DNA of 64,000 nt from Solitalea agri. GTDB taxonomy: Bacteria > Bacteroidota > Bacteroidia > Sphingobacteriales > Sphingobacteriaceae. The position numbers were made by a program, and so were the translations under genes. Under the pieces are notes generated by a model, which was not told the DNA's origin, did no database searches, and saw nothing but the letters and a program-made list of their open reading frames with translations. Within the stretch, counting starts at the first letter, position 1. The number at the start of each line of letters is the position of its first letter. The stretch lies in contig NZ_JAMWYS010000036.1 of NCBI RefSeq assembly GCF_023914155.1, positions 248,001 through 312,000 on the forward strand. Direction: 5' to 3'. This document shows, one piece after another, positions 18,223 through 28,474 of the stretch.

Positions 18223-18248
18223 AGCCGGTTTGCTTTCGCTCGCCGGCC
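18223..18248 (+). terminator. Hairpin after SRPBCC gene, weak terminator
   Basis: GCCGG (18224-18228) pairs with CCGGC (18243-18247), with an extra GC/GC pair inside. A run of A precedes it, but no T tract follows on the plus strand, so termination on this strand is doubtful. Confidence 0.45.
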
Positions 18249-18742
18249 TATCCAAAATTGGATGATATAGGTTGTATATGAAGAAAGAGACTAATTAGTA
18301 ACTTTCTCAATCTTCTTCAATATTACCAATAATATTTTTAATTAAACAATTTTTTTTTAAAAAAAAATTAATAAAAAATCGATTTAGTTAAAAAAATGAG
18401 AATTTAATGTTTGACCAAATGAAAAAGCGGGTCAATTATTCATGCTAATTATTAGGTGTTGAATTTCAGTAGGATAGTAAAAAAGCTGTATAAAAACGCA
18501 ATCTTCCTTTCAGAATTTTCCCGCAGCCTTTTTTACACTTTTTTAACCATTTTATTTTACAAATTGAAATCGCTTCTTTTCTGCATTAAGGCAATATTGT
18601 TTCATTGAGTGACAAACTGAAAAATATAGGTTGTTTTTTGTAAAGTGAAAATTTATTATCTTGATTATAAATGTTTTAAAAATTTACCGCAAAAACATGC
18701 AATGTTCTAAATAAATCTCTAAACATAACCAGCATTTGAAGT
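18249..18742. other. Long AT-rich leader region before susC
   Basis: No gene is visible in about 490 nt. The stretch holds long A and T runs (18345-18400) and an imperfect inverted repeat around the palindrome ACTAATTAGT (arms GAAGAAAGAG and CTTTCTC...CTTCTTC, about 18279-18318). It must contain the SusC/SusD promoter, but I found no exact TAnnTTTG with a well-spaced TTG. Confidence 0.5.
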
Positions 18743-21700
18743 ATGAAGAAAATCTACTTTTTGCGATGGCTAAAGTTCTCAGTGACTTTGCTATCAATTT
18801 GTTTGTTATTAACCCCAAGAAAGGGAATAGCGCAGACTAATAAATATGTTATCAATGGAGTTGTAACAGATTTAACTACGCATGAACCGCTATCAGGGGC
18901 GCTCGTTTCTATTAAAAACACAAACTTTGCAACCGCAACCGGTGGCGATGGTCGTTTTAGCATTACCGGAAATTTGAGTAATGGCTCTTACATTGTTGAA
19001 TTTTCATTAATTGGTTATCAATCAAAGCAGCAACCCATTACCCTTGGCAATGAGCTAACAGTAAGTGTGAATATGGCACTAGCATCCGATGTAACTGGTT
19101 TGGATGAAGTTATTGTTACAGGAGCATCTGCAGGTACCACCCGAAAGCAGATGGGTAGTTATGTAAGTACGGTTAAGGCTGATCAGCTTACTAAAGGGGC
19201 CACAAGTAATGTGCTAGCTTCATTGCAGGGTAAAACAGCCGGAGCCCAGGTAGTTCAAAATTCCGGCGATCCGGGGGGAGGTATTTCTGTCAGATTGCGG
19301 GGGGTAAGTTCCGTTTACTCAGGTTCAGAGCCTTTGTACATTGTTGATGGGGTGATTGTAAATAACTCAACAACCCGCGTCACCAACACATCTAGCAATT
19401 ATGACGGCGGAAACTTTGTGGGAAATATTGGTCAAAACAGGATGGCTGATATTAATCCGGCCGATATTGAACGAATAGAAGTGTTAAATGGTGCCGCTGC
19501 AGCAGCAATCTATGGATCAAGAGCCAATGCAGGGGTTATACAGATCTTTACAAAAAGAGGTAGCCAAGGCACTCCAATTGTTAGTTTTTCTACCGCACTC
19601 ACGGTAGGTGAAGTAAGAAAAAAATTAGATGTAAACAGGGCTCCAACAAAATTTGGAGGATCACCGGATTTTCAGACTCAAGATATTCTAACTCCAACTT
19701 TAACAAATACCACTCCCGTTACCCGGTATGATTATCAGGATGATATTTTTCAGACAGCTGTCGGATCTGATAATAATATTTCTGTTAGTGGGGGCAATGA
19801 AGGAACAAAATATTTTGCATCAGCCTCTTATTTTACCAATGAAGGAATTATAAAGAATACAAATTTTACGAGGTATGGACTGCGGTTTAATTTGGATCAG
19901 AAAATAGCAAAATGGGTGAGTTTTACTGGTGGTTTAAACTATATAAATAGTGCAAGTAAGGAGAAACCGGATGGAAACTCTTTTTTTTCTCCAATGAACT
20001 CGGTGACCATCATAGGTAACTTCCATGATATTTATACAAGAAGTGACCTTGGAACACTGAAGGCTGTGGGAGAAAGGGGTCGGGTAAATCCACTTTCCAT
20101 CATTGAGGATGTTAAACAGCATCAGGAAACTAACCGGATTATCGGAAGTGCAGGGTTAAAAATATTCCCGGTAAAAAATCTCACAATTGACTATACCTTA
20201 GGTATTGATAATTTCACTCAAAACGGACAAACATTTATTCCCCCATTTCCATATAACGTAAGTCCGGCTTTTTATGGAGGAGGTCCGACACTAGACCCAA
20301 CACAAAACGGTTATTCAAGCAAGGCAGGTAACACAGTATTCCAGATTAATAACGAGGTGAATGCAACTTATGAATGGCCAATATCCAATAGCTTGAGTTC
20401 AACCACACAAGTGGGTTATTCAAGTCAATATGAAAAGTCATCTTACTCATTGCTCCAGGGAAGAGGTGTCGTTGTAGAAACTGTAAATGGAGCCAGTACC
20501 GTTTTGCCTGGAAACGATTTCAGGAGCGAGATATCAATTTCCGGCCTGTACTTACAGGAAAATTTGAAGTTTAATGACCAACTTTTTATAACTGGTGCGA
20601 TTAGGTACGATGCTTCATCTGTATTTGGTTCCGATAATCGAGATCAACTTTATTTAAAGGGAAGTGCAAGTTATGTTCTTTCTTCCGCTAAGTTTTGGAA
20701 TGGGTTAGGATTATCAAATTGGTGGGATCTGTTTAAACTTCGATTAGCCTACGGAGAATCAGGAAACTTAACAGGCATTGGTGCTTTTGAACGATTCAAT
20801 GGTTATTTAACAACACCATTTTTGGGTAAATCAGCCTTTTATTCGAGTGCACAATTGTCTAATCAGAACATTGCTCCCGAACGCCAAACTGAGCTGGAAA
20901 TTGGTACTGATCTCTCATTCTTGAATAACAGGTTGGGAGTACAGTTTAATTGGTATAATAAGAAGGTTAAAGACCTGCTTTTTCCAGTGGTAACCGCTCC
21001 AACAACAGGTTTTTCAAGCTTACTTGATAATATTGGCGCAATGGAGAATAAAGGAATCGAGCTGGTTTTAAATGCAACACCAGTACGGAGTAACAATTTC
21101 AACTGGAACCTGTCATTTATTTTTAACAGAAATAGGAATAAGGCTGTTGGAACCGGTTCATTGCGATTGTTAAGTACGAACGCAGGCGCTCCTATTGCAG
21201 TTATTGAAGGACAACCTATTGGTGTATTTTATGGAACTTTTTTCGCAACCGATGGAAATGGGAATTATGTAACCAATCCTGCTGGAATTCCACAATTTGA
21301 AAGGGGAACTCAAGATGGAGTCTTGGAGTATACCACTCAACGTGATGAAAATGGATTGCCTACCGGGGCACAGTTAAGGAAAGTAATAGGTGATCCTAAT
21401 CCTGACTATACATCAACCTTGGTTAATGATTTTGCTTATAAAAAGCTTTCATTGAGGGTTCAGTTAGATGCTGTTCATGGTGTAGATGTATTTAATGCCG
21501 ATTTCAGGACCCGGCAAGGTGTTGGAAATGGTAAAGTGGCAGAACAAGAACATAAGGGTTTATTGCCAAGAGGATATATATCTGGTATTTATACCATTGA
21601 GCAATGGCGTATTGATGATGGTTCTTTTGTTAAACTCCGTGAAATTTCATTAGGATATAATATTGGAAAGCTTAAATTTTTTAAAGATTTAACAGTGAGC

Positions 21701-21853
21701 TTGAGCGGCCGTAACCTTATTTCATGGGATGATTATAAAGGATATGATCCGGAGGTGAATGCTGGTGGTCAGAGTACGGCAATTCGTGCCGTTGACTTTG
21801 GTGCCGTACCAATTCCCAGAACCTTTAGTTTTGGGCTTCAAGCTAAATTCTAA
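18743..21853 (+). CDS. SusC/RagA-family TonB-dependent transporter
   Basis: The 1036-residue outer-membrane protein has a signal peptide ending near GIAQ, a carboxypeptidase-regulatory-like domain (about 35-110, with YVINGVVTDLTTHEPLSGALV), a TonB plug (about 115-265, with LRGVSSVYSGSEPLYIVDG) and a barrel ending in Phe (FGLQAKF), the normal C-terminal signal for barrel insertion. With the SusD-like lipoprotein 17 nt downstream it should form a SusCD importer for a glycan or peptide. No sigma/anti-sigma, hydrolase or sensor is adjacent, so the substrate cannot be read from context. Confidence 0.95.
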   Translation: MKKIYFLRWLKFSVTLLSICLLLTPRKGIAQTNKYVINGVVTDLTTHEPLSGALVSIKNTNFATATGGDGRFSITGNLSNGSYIVEFSLIGYQSKQQPITLGNELTVSVNMALASDVTGLDEVIVTGASAGTTRKQMGSYVSTVKADQLTKGATSNVLASLQGKTAGAQVVQNSGDPGGGISVRLRGVSSVYSGSEPLYIVDGVIVNNSTTRVTNTSSNYDGGNFVGNIGQNRMADINPADIERIEVLNGAAAAAIYGSRANAGVIQIFTKRGSQGTPIVSFSTALTVGEVRKKLDVNRAPTKFGGSPDFQTQDILTPTLTNTTPVTRYDYQDDIFQTAVGSDNNISVSGGNEGTKYFASASYFTNEGIIKNTNFTRYGLRFNLDQKIAKWVSFTGGLNYINSASKEKPDGNSFFSPMNSVTIIGNFHDIYTRSDLGTLKAVGERGRVNPLSIIEDVKQHQETNRIIGSAGLKIFPVKNLTIDYTLGIDNFTQNGQTFIPPFPYNVSPAFYGGGPTLDPTQNGYSSKAGNTVFQINNEVNATYEWPISNSLSSTTQVGYSSQYEKSSYSLLQGRGVVVETVNGASTVLPGNDFRSEISISGLYLQENLKFNDQLFITGAIRYDASSVFGSDNRDQLYLKGSASYVLSSAKFWNGLGLSNWWDLFKLRLAYGESGNLTGIGAFERFNGYLTTPFLGKSAFYSSAQLSNQNIAPERQTELEIGTDLSFLNNRLGVQFNWYNKKVKDLLFPVVTAPTTGFSSLLDNIGAMENKGIELVLNATPVRSNNFNWNLSFIFNRNRNKAVGTGSLRLLSTNAGAPIAVIEGQPIGVFYGTFFATDGNGNYVTNPAGIPQFERGTQDGVLEYTTQRDENGLPTGAQLRKVIGDPNPDYTSTLVNDFAYKKLSLRVQLDAVHGVDVFNADFRTRQGVGNGKVAEQEHKGLLPRGYISGIYTIEQWRIDDGSFVKLREISLGYNIGKLKFFKDLTVSLSGRNLISWDDYKGYDPEVNAGGQSTAIRAVDFGAVPIPRTFSFGLQAKF

Positions 21854-21870
21854 CCTTTAACAAGACAGTC

Positions 21871-23172
21871 ATGAAAAGATTTAAAACGAAATACACGTTC
21901 CGGGTATCATTCATAGCCTTGTTCTTTATGATTATTGGCTGTGGGAAAGACTTTACGGATCCTACAAGGGTTCCGGAGGATGCAGTTTTTGGAACACTAC
22001 AGGGGCTTACAGGGGCCGTAGTGGGATTACAGCGTGATTACACGGCACAAAGAACAAGTTCACTCTATAATTCGGTTACCAGTAATGGGTTTACCACTAA
22101 GGAGCTTTTTTTAGTAAATCCGGGTAATTTACCCGAGGCTCAACTAAATACAGGAGGGATAGCAGTGGATGGCACGAATACCATTTTATCGGGTATGTGG
22201 TCCAATAGTAATAAGATTATTTATGATGCCAATAAAGTAATTGAAGGCGCCCAATTGCAATCGGATAAAAACTATGCTAGTGGATTAATTGCCTATGCCA
22301 CCATTTTTAAAGCTTTGGCGTTAGGAAATATGTCTCAAAGCTGGGAGCAGGTTCCTAATGGGATAGGTGTTAATGTTGGATTTATGGCAAGGAAAGATGG
22401 TTTTTCTGCTGCCATTACAGCAATTGATCAGGCACTGGCAGCTATAAATGCAAACCCCATAAGTACAACATTTATGGCTAATATTCCACCGGGCATTGAT
22501 ATTGTAAACACGCTGAATGCTTTAAAGGCAAGATATGCAATGGCTAGTGGAAACAATGACCTTGCGTTAGCTGCTGCTAATGCTGTTGATCTTACTAAAA
22601 AATCGACTTTCAACTTTGATGCAACCACTCAGAATCCGATTTTTGAAACAGCCACATCCTCAAATAACGTTTATCAGCCGGTTGATTCAACTTTAGGTTT
22701 AAAAGTTCCGTTGCAGCCCGATCTTACTGATAAGCGGGTGCCTTTTTACACAAGTATAAATCCGACGATAGCCCCTCGATTTAGAATTAAGGGATTTGGC
22801 GAAACATTAAATACTCCATTCCCTGTTTATTTACCTGGGGAAATTACCTTGATAAAAGCGGAGGCATATGCCCGTAAAAATGATTTGACGAACGGTTTGA
22901 TAGAGTTGAATAAAATATTAACCAAAACTGCAGCAACTGATCCTTTCGGTTTAGGTGCAAATTTGCCGGCTTTAGCAAGTGTTGCCACTCAGCAAGAGTT
23001 GCTTGACCAGATCTATAAAAACCGATGTATTGAGCTCTATATGTCGGGACTTAAACTGGAAGATATGCGAAGATTTAACCGGCCGAATTCAGAGCGGGGG
23101 AGGAACTTTTATCCATATCCTTTGGTTGAGAGGGATAATAACACAAACACACCTGATGATCCAGGATTTTAG
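21871..23172 (+). CDS. SusD/RagB-family nutrient-binding lipoprotein
   Basis: This 433-residue protein carries a lipoprotein signal (FFMIIGC, Cys about 24) and the SusD signs: PEDAVF near the start, helix pairs of the TPR-like core (AATIFKALALGNMSQSWEQV, ALKARYAMASGNNDLALAAA) and the C-terminal LIKAEAYARKNDL and YKNRCIELYMSGLKLEDMRRF segments. It is shorter than classical SusD (about 500-550). It should be the surface lid of the SusC transporter encoded just upstream. Confidence 0.93.
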   Translation: MKRFKTKYTFRVSFIALFFMIIGCGKDFTDPTRVPEDAVFGTLQGLTGAVVGLQRDYTAQRTSSLYNSVTSNGFTTKELFLVNPGNLPEAQLNTGGIAVDGTNTILSGMWSNSNKIIYDANKVIEGAQLQSDKNYASGLIAYATIFKALALGNMSQSWEQVPNGIGVNVGFMARKDGFSAAITAIDQALAAINANPISTTFMANIPPGIDIVNTLNALKARYAMASGNNDLALAAANAVDLTKKSTFNFDATTQNPIFETATSSNNVYQPVDSTLGLKVPLQPDLTDKRVPFYTSINPTIAPRFRIKGFGETLNTPFPVYLPGEITLIKAEAYARKNDLTNGLIELNKILTKTAATDPFGLGANLPALASVATQQELLDQIYKNRCIELYMSGLKLEDMRRFNRPNSERGRNFYPYPLVERDNNTNTPDDPGF

Positions 23173-23176
23173 AAAC

Positions 23177-23218
23177 AAAACAAAAGAAGGCTACCAATCG
23201 GAAGCCTTCTTTTGTTTT
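23177..23218. terminator. Bidirectional terminator, susD / metF
   Basis: A perfect 16-bp stem (23177-23192 with 23203-23218) and a 10-nt loop lie between the convergent susD-like and metF genes. A-rich and T-rich arm ends let it work on both strands. Confidence 0.9.
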
Positions 23219-23235
23219 AATAGAATCTTTAAGCT

Positions 23236-24189
23236 TTAGAAAGTTGCCTTCGCAATTCTTTTGATAGTGTCAGATTTACCCATGGTATAATAGTGTAAAC
23301 AGGGTGCACCTAGCTCAACTAAGCCTCTGGATTGTTGAATGCACCATTCAATGCCCACTTCTTTCACCTCTTTGTCTGTTTTACAATCAGCAACGGCATC
23401 GGCTAATTCTTCAGGAATATCGATATTAAACACTTTTGGCAATAAGGTTAATTGCTTTTTAGTGGTTAATGGTTTTAATCCCGGAATTATTGGAACATTG
23501 ATGCCATTATCGCGGCAAAGTTTTACGAATGAAGCATATTTTTCATTGTCGTAAAACATTTGAGTCACAATGTATTCAGCGCCCATGTCCACCTTCATTT
23601 TCAGGTAACGGATGTCAGTTTTTAAATTAGGGGCTTCAAAGTGTTTCTCCGGATAGCCGGCGATACCAATACAAAAATCGGTTCCGTTACTGCCGCTGTA
23701 TTCTTCATGTAAATATTTTCCTTGGTTGAGGTTTACAACCTGTTGCAGCAAATCTGACGCATAAGAGTGACCACCTGGTTCGGGGATAAAACCGCCATCT
23801 TCCTTACGGGCATCACCTCGAAGCACTAACACATTGTCGATTCCTAAAAACTTAAGTTCGATAAGTGCATTTTCGGTGTCTTCTTTGGTAAAACCTCCGC
23901 AAATTAAATGCGGAACGGCGTCAACCTTGTACTTAAATTGGATAGCCGCACAAATACTTACAGTTCCCGGACGTTTGCGCGTTGAAACCTTCTCCAAAAA
24001 GCCGTTAGGCTGTTTCTTATAGATGAAATCTTCCCGATGATAAGTTACATCAATAAAGGGAGGTTCAAATTCCATTAAAGGCTCAATAGCTTCAAAAATC
24101 TGGTCGATGCTATGACCTTTCATTGGCGGTAGTAATTCGAACGAAAAGAGCGGTTTTTTAGCGTTATTTATATGTTCGGTTATCTTCAT
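23236..24189 (-). CDS. metF: Methylenetetrahydrofolate reductase
   Basis: The 317-residue protein matches MetF: FSFELLPPMKG at the N-terminus, FIDVTYHR in the next strand, LRGDARKEDG after the NVLVLRGD strand, and YIVTQMFYDNEKY. It is a cytoplasmic flavoprotein that reduces 5,10-methylene-THF to 5-methyl-THF, the methyl donor for MetH. It lies 94 nt downstream of metH on the same strand, so it is probably under the same SAM riboswitch. Confidence 0.95.
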   Translation of the reverse strand: MKITEHINNAKKPLFSFELLPPMKGHSIDQIFEAIEPLMEFEPPFIDVTYHREDFIYKKQPNGFLEKVSTRKRPGTVSICAAIQFKYKVDAVPHLICGGFTKEDTENALIELKFLGIDNVLVLRGDARKEDGGFIPEPGGHSYASDLLQQVVNLNQGKYLHEEYSGSNGTDFCIGIAGYPEKHFEAPNLKTDIRYLKMKVDMGAEYIVTQMFYDNEKYASFVKLCRDNGINVPIIPGLKPLTTKKQLTLLPKVFNIDIPEELADAVADCKTDKEVKEVGIEWCIQQSRGLVELGAPCLHYYTMGKSDTIKRIAKATF

Positions 24190-24194
24190 TTTCT

Positions 24195-24283
24195 TTAATT
24201 ACGAATTTCAAGTTTTGGCGTTAATTGATAATTGTTGAATAACTGGGATCTCGTAACACGCAATTCGAAATCCGCAATTAATT
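24195..24283. repeat. Repeat-rich gap between metH and metF
   Basis: The 94-nt gap contains degenerate copies of AATTACGAATT-like heptamers (TTACGAATTTCAAG, GCAATTCGAAATCCGCAATT) in opposite orientations, so it can fold on itself. It would lie inside the metH-metF transcript. No T tract is seen. Confidence 0.5.
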
Positions 24284-27200
24284 TTAATACGCCAAATTCG
24301 GAGCCATCCATCTTTCTATTTCATCAACAGTGGAGTTCTTGCGCTTCGCGTAATCTTCTACCTGATCTTTTTGGATCTTTCCTAATCCAAAATATTTCGA
24401 ATCAGGGTGAGAGAAATAGAATCCACTTACTGCTGCTGTTGGGTACATAGCTAAGCTCTCAGTTAAGATAATGCCTGTATTAGCTTCAGCATTTAAAATG
24501 TTAAACAGCGTGGTCTTTTCGGTGTGATCAGGGCAAGCCGGATAACCAGGTGCAGGGCGGATTCCTTTGTAGCGCTCTTCAATCAATTCTTCATTGCTGA
24601 ATTGCTCCTCTGCCACATATCCCCAGTATTCTTTACGAACGAGCTCATGCATTCGCTCTGCAAAAGCTTCTGCTAAACGATCAGCAAGGGCCTTGGCCAT
24701 AATGCTGTTGTAATCGTCATGCTGTGATTCAAATTCTTCCACCAATTTGTCTAAGCCAATGCCAGTGGTAACGGCAAATCCTCCCCAATAATCCTTAATA
24801 GCTGTTTCTTTAGGAGCTATAAAATCGGCTAAGGCAAAGTATGGTATGTTTTGTGCTTTTTCCAATTGCTGACGTAGCGTATGAATAGTCGTTAACTTTT
24901 CCGTTCTCGAATCATCAGTATAAAGCTCGATGTCATCATCGCCAATTGAATTAGCTGGCCAAAAGCCAATAACAGCACGAGCTGTTAACAATTTCTCGTC
25001 TACAATTCTTTTTAATAGTGTTTGAGCATCAGCATATAATTTCTTAGCCTCTGTCCCTACAACTTCGTCATTGAAGATCTTTGGATAGCTGCCATAAAGT
25101 TCCCAGGTATGGAAGAATGGAGTCCAGTCGATATAGTTTACCAGGTCAGCTAAATCATAATTGTCAAAAACTTTTGTTCCGGTAAAACTTGGTTTAACAG
25201 GCTGATATCCGTCCCAGTTTAGCTTAAACTTACGCTCCCGAGCTTCTTCAATAGAAACAAATGATTTTTGTGATTTTTTATTCAGGTGGAAGTCTCTCAA
25301 CTGATCATACTCTTTGGTAATGCCAGTCATAAAGTTTCCCTTTTGTTCGTCATTCAGTAAGTTTCCGGCAACAGGCACTGATCGGGAAGCATCCAACACA
25401 TGAACCACCGGACCGTTATAATTAGGTGAAATTTTAACCGCCGTATGCACGCGGGAAGTGGTTGCGCCGCCAATTAATAACGGAATGTTAAAACCTTCGC
25501 GCTCCATTTCTTTGGCAACGTGAACCATTTCGTCAAGCGAAGGAGTGATCAGTCCGCTTAGTCCAATAATATCAACGTTTTCTTTACGGGCAGTTTCTAA
25601 AATCTGTTGGCACGAAACCATTACCCCTAAATCGATAATCTGATAGTTGTTACAAGCCAGTACAACACCAACAATGTTTTTTCCGATATCGTGTACATCG
25701 CCTTTAACAGTGGCAAGAAGAATTTTTCCAGCCCCAGAACGATGAGATTCTTCTAATGCCTCAATATTCCCACTCTGTTGCAAAGCAATTTTTTCAGCTT
25801 CAATAAATGGCAATAGATAAGCAACAGCTTTTTTCATAACCCGTGCTGATTTTACCACCTGCGGCAAAAACATCTTACCAGATCCAAATAAGTCACCGAC
25901 AACGTTCATTCCATCCATTAACGGACCTTCAATTACTTGCAACGGACGATCGTATTTTTGACGGGCCTCTTCAACGTCTTCATCCAGGTACTCAATTATA
26001 CCTTTAACCAGCGAATGGCTTAGGCGTTTTTCAACCGGGTCTTTTCGCCACTCTTCGTCTTTAACCAGTGTCTTGCCTTTTGCTTTTACAGTTTCGGCAA
26101 AGTTTACCAACCGTTCAGTAGCGTCATCACGGCGGTTTAATAAAACATCTTCAACCAGCTCAAGCAAGTCCTTCGGAATTTCTTCGTAAACTTCCAGCAT
26201 TCCGGCATTCACAATTCCCATGTCTAAACCAGCTTTGATGGCATGGTATAAAAATGCTGAATGCATTGCCTCTCGAACCGTATTATTTCCACGGAAAGAA
26301 AAAGAAATATTACTTACCCCTCCACTAACTTTTGCAAGTGGCAAATTTTGTTTGATCCAACGAGCAGTTTCAATAAAATCAACTGCATAGTTATTATGTT
26401 CATCTAAACCAGTTGCAACAGTTAAAATATTAGGGTCGAAAATGATATCCTGGGCAGAGAAACCAATTTCATTTACTAAAATTTTGTAAGAACGCTCACA
26501 AATTTCAATACGACGAGCGTAGGTATCGGCCTGACCTTTTTCATCAAAAGCCATTACCACAGTTGCCGCTCCGTAACGTTTTATTTTGCGTGCATGTTCT
26601 TTGAACTTTTCTTCGCCTTCTTTAAGAGAGATAGAGTTTACAATTCCTTTTCCTTGTAAACACTTCAATCCTGCTTCAATAACCGACCACTTCGATGAAT
26701 CGATCATGATAGGAAGTTTTGCAATATCAGGCTCTGAGGCAATGAGATTCAAGAATTTAATCATCGCGGCTTCCGAGTCCAACATACCTTCGTCCATGTT
26801 CACGTCGATAACCTGCGCTCCACCTTCAACCTGTTGACGTGCAACAGTAAGGGCTGCTTCGTAGTCTCCGGCTAAAATCAATTTCGAAAACTTTGGAGAC
26901 CCAGTAATGTTGGTTCGCTCTCCTACGTTTACAAAATTGGTTTCGGGAGTAATCACAATCGGCTCTAAGCCACTCAGTCGTAAATAGGGTTGAGGCTCAG
27001 CTTTTTTTCGAGGTGTATATTTAGCCACCTCGTTTGCAATTGCTTTTATGTGATCAGGTGTTGTACCACAACATCCTCCAACAATATTGATAAATCCACT
27101 CTTTAAGAAATCACGAATTTGATCAAGCATTTGCTCCGGTGTCTCATCGTATTCTCCAAACTGATTTGGGAGTCCGGCATTAGGGTAAGCGCCAACAAAG

Positions 27201-27988
27201 AATGGGGCTTTTTCAGCCACCTCTTCCAAATACGGACGCATATCTTTTGCTCCTAAAGCACAATTGAATCCAATCGATAAGAGATCATGATTAGCGAGAG
27301 AAATCAGGAACGCTTCTGAAGTTTGTCCCGATAACGTACGACCACTTGCATCTGTAATAGTTCCCGAAACCATGATCGGTAATTTGATCTGATGGTCCTC
27401 GAAATATTGATCAATAGCAAATAATGCGGCTTTGGCATTTAACGTATCGAAAATGGTTTCAACCAATAAAATATCGGCGCCTCCATCAACTAAGCCACGA
27501 ACTTGTTCAGTATAAGCGTCTACCAGTTGATCAAAAGTAATGGCACGAAAGCCCGGGTCATTTACATCTGGAGATAAAGACGCGGTTCGGTTAGTAGGGC
27601 CAATAGCACCGGCTACAAAGCGAGGCTTATCAGGGCTTTTACTGTTAAATTCAGCAGTAACTTCTTTGGCAATTTTGGCCGATTCAAAGTTCAACTCATA
27701 AACCAAATCCTCCATGCGATAATCAGCCATAGCAATACTGGTTCCGCTAAATGTATTGGTTTCAACAATATCAGCACCGGCTTCCAGGTATTCACGATGA
27801 ATAGCCTTGATCACGTCGGGACGCGTAATACTCAATAAGTCATTATTACCTTTCAGATCATGTGAATGATCCTTGAAACGCTCTCCTCGAAAATCACTTT
27901 CCTGCAACTTATATCGCTGAATCATGGTTCCCATAGCGCCATCGAGCACTAAAATGCGGTGTTTAAGAAGTTCTCTAATATCTGCCAT
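24284..27988 (-). CDS. metH: Cobalamin-dependent methionine synthase
   Basis: The 1234-residue enzyme is complete. The homocysteine-binding domain (about 1-330) starts [13 protein letters not shown] and carries the zinc ligands, with [11 protein letters not shown] at its end. The methyl-THF domain (about 355-620) has [10 protein letters not shown] and DVNMDEGML. The cobalamin domain (about 650-900) has the DVHDIG motif near residue 762, and the SAM-binding reactivation domain ends with ECPAYPAC-type sequence [12 protein letters not shown]. It makes methionine from homocysteine in the cytoplasm. A SAM-I riboswitch lies in its leader. Confidence 0.97.
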   Translation of the reverse strand: MADIRELLKHRILVLDGAMGTMIQRYKLQESDFRGERFKDHSHDLKGNNDLLSITRPDVIKAIHREYLEAGADIVETNTFSGTSIAMADYRMEDLVYELNFESAKIAKEVTAEFNSKSPDKPRFVAGAIGPTNRTASLSPDVNDPGFRAITFDQLVDAYTEQVRGLVDGGADILLVETIFDTLNAKAALFAIDQYFEDHQIKLPIMVSGTITDASGRTLSGQTSEAFLISLANHDLLSIGFNCALGAKDMRPYLEEVAEKAPFFVGAYPNAGLPNQFGEYDETPEQMLDQIRDFLKSGFINIVGGCCGTTPDHIKAIANEVAKYTPRKKAEPQPYLRLSGLEPIVITPETNFVNVGERTNITGSPKFSKLILAGDYEAALTVARQQVEGGAQVIDVNMDEGMLDSEAAMIKFLNLIASEPDIAKLPIMIDSSKWSVIEAGLKCLQGKGIVNSISLKEGEEKFKEHARKIKRYGAATVVMAFDEKGQADTYARRIEICERSYKILVNEIGFSAQDIIFDPNILTVATGLDEHNNYAVDFIETARWIKQNLPLAKVSGGVSNISFSFRGNNTVREAMHSAFLYHAIKAGLDMGIVNAGMLEVYEEIPKDLLELVEDVLLNRRDDATERLVNFAETVKAKGKTLVKDEEWRKDPVEKRLSHSLVKGIIEYLDEDVEEARQKYDRPLQVIEGPLMDGMNVVGDLFGSGKMFLPQVVKSARVMKKAVAYLLPFIEAEKIALQQSGNIEALEESHRSGAGKILLATVKGDVHDIGKNIVGVVLACNNYQIIDLGVMVSCQQILETARKENVDIIGLSGLITPSLDEMVHVAKEMEREGFNIPLLIGGATTSRVHTAVKISPNYNGPVVHVLDASRSVPVAGNLLNDEQKGNFMTGITKEYDQLRDFHLNKKSQKSFVSIEEARERKFKLNWDGYQPVKPSFTGTKVFDNYDLADLVNYIDWTPFFHTWELYGSYPKIFNDEVVGTEAKKLYADAQTLLKRIVDEKLLTARAVIGFWPANSIGDDDIELYTDDSRTEKLTTIHTLRQQLEKAQNIPYFALADFIAPKETAIKDYWGGFAVTTGIGLDKLVEEFESQHDDYNSIMAKALADRLAEAFAERMHELVRKEYWGYVAEEQFSNEELIEERYKGIRPAPGYPACPDHTEKTTLFNILNAEANTGIILTESLAMYPTAAVSGFYFSHPDSKYFGLGKIQKDQVEDYAKRKNSTVDEIERWMAPNLAY

Positions 27989-28113
27989 TCAATTTTACTC
28001 TGCTAACCCTGTTTGGCTTGGCCATAAGGAGTTAAAAATTATGTAGTTGCTATAAACATTGTTTTGATGTTTAAGCAAGTCTGTTTCAAACTTTATTGTT
28101 GCTTATTAGATTC

Positions 28114-28134
28114 ATCAAGTGGAGAAACCACTTT
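28114..28134 (-). promoter_or_regulatory. Hairpin after the SAM aptamer
   Basis: Just downstream of the aptamer, CAAAGTGG and CCACTTG arms fold around a TTTCT loop. No run of U follows, so it does not look like an intrinsic terminator. It may join the expression platform, or merely space the aptamer from the start codon about 125 nt further on. Confidence 0.45.
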
Positions 28135-28234
28135 GCTCATCTTCTCCCATCTATCTGGGATAGAATTTGGCACCTTGTAAGCACAGGTTGCCAAGACTTC
28201 ACCGGGTCTAGTCCCTCCGTCTTTCTTTATAAGC
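28135..28234 (-). ncRNA. SAM-I (S-box) riboswitch upstream of metH
   Basis: On the minus strand the conserved core reads CGGAGGGACTAGACCCGGTG, then AAGTCTTGGCAACC, then AGGTGCCAAATTC, the S-box order. P1 closes between GCUUAU (28234-28229) and AUGAGC (28140-28135), and a GATAGATGGGAG-type P4 precedes the closing strand. SAM binding normally shuts off methionine genes. With metH and metF downstream, this gives feedback control of methionine synthesis. Confidence 0.92.
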
Positions 28235-28238
28235 GTTA

Positions 28239-28269
28239 CAAAAGTCACTATTTGACAGATAAATAGCAA
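28239..28269 (-). promoter_or_regulatory. Candidate promoter for the metH leader
   Basis: On the minus strand, TTG (28269-28267) is followed after 20 nt by GACTTTTG (28246-28239), seven of eight matches to TAnnTTTG. Transcription would begin almost exactly at the 5' edge of the riboswitch, which supports the call. Confidence 0.5.
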
Positions 28270-28387
28270 AAAAAATATACAATCAATAAGGAGCTTCTTT
28301 TTTTTAAAATTTTTTTAAAAGCTCAAATTCGTTACTGCATTGGTTATCAGTTGGTTGTAAATACGAGGAAAGTGTATTTTTTACACA

Positions 28388-28420
28388 ATGACATCTGTCA
28401 TGTTTTTGCCTCTCTTTTGT
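28388..28420 (+). promoter_or_regulatory. Palindrome and promoter-like motif before yceI
   Basis: ATGACA and TGTCAT arms with a 2-nt spacer (28388-28401) form a perfect small palindrome 74 nt or more before the YceI start. Nine bases later TCTCTTTTGT occurs (28411-28420); the same 10-mer lies after the Pho-like boxes at 31354-31363. A regulator site is plausible but not shown. Confidence 0.35.
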
Positions 28421-28474
28421 CCCTTCTTTTGAATTATAAATCAAAGCAATTTAAACTTAAAAGAAAGGCTAAGA

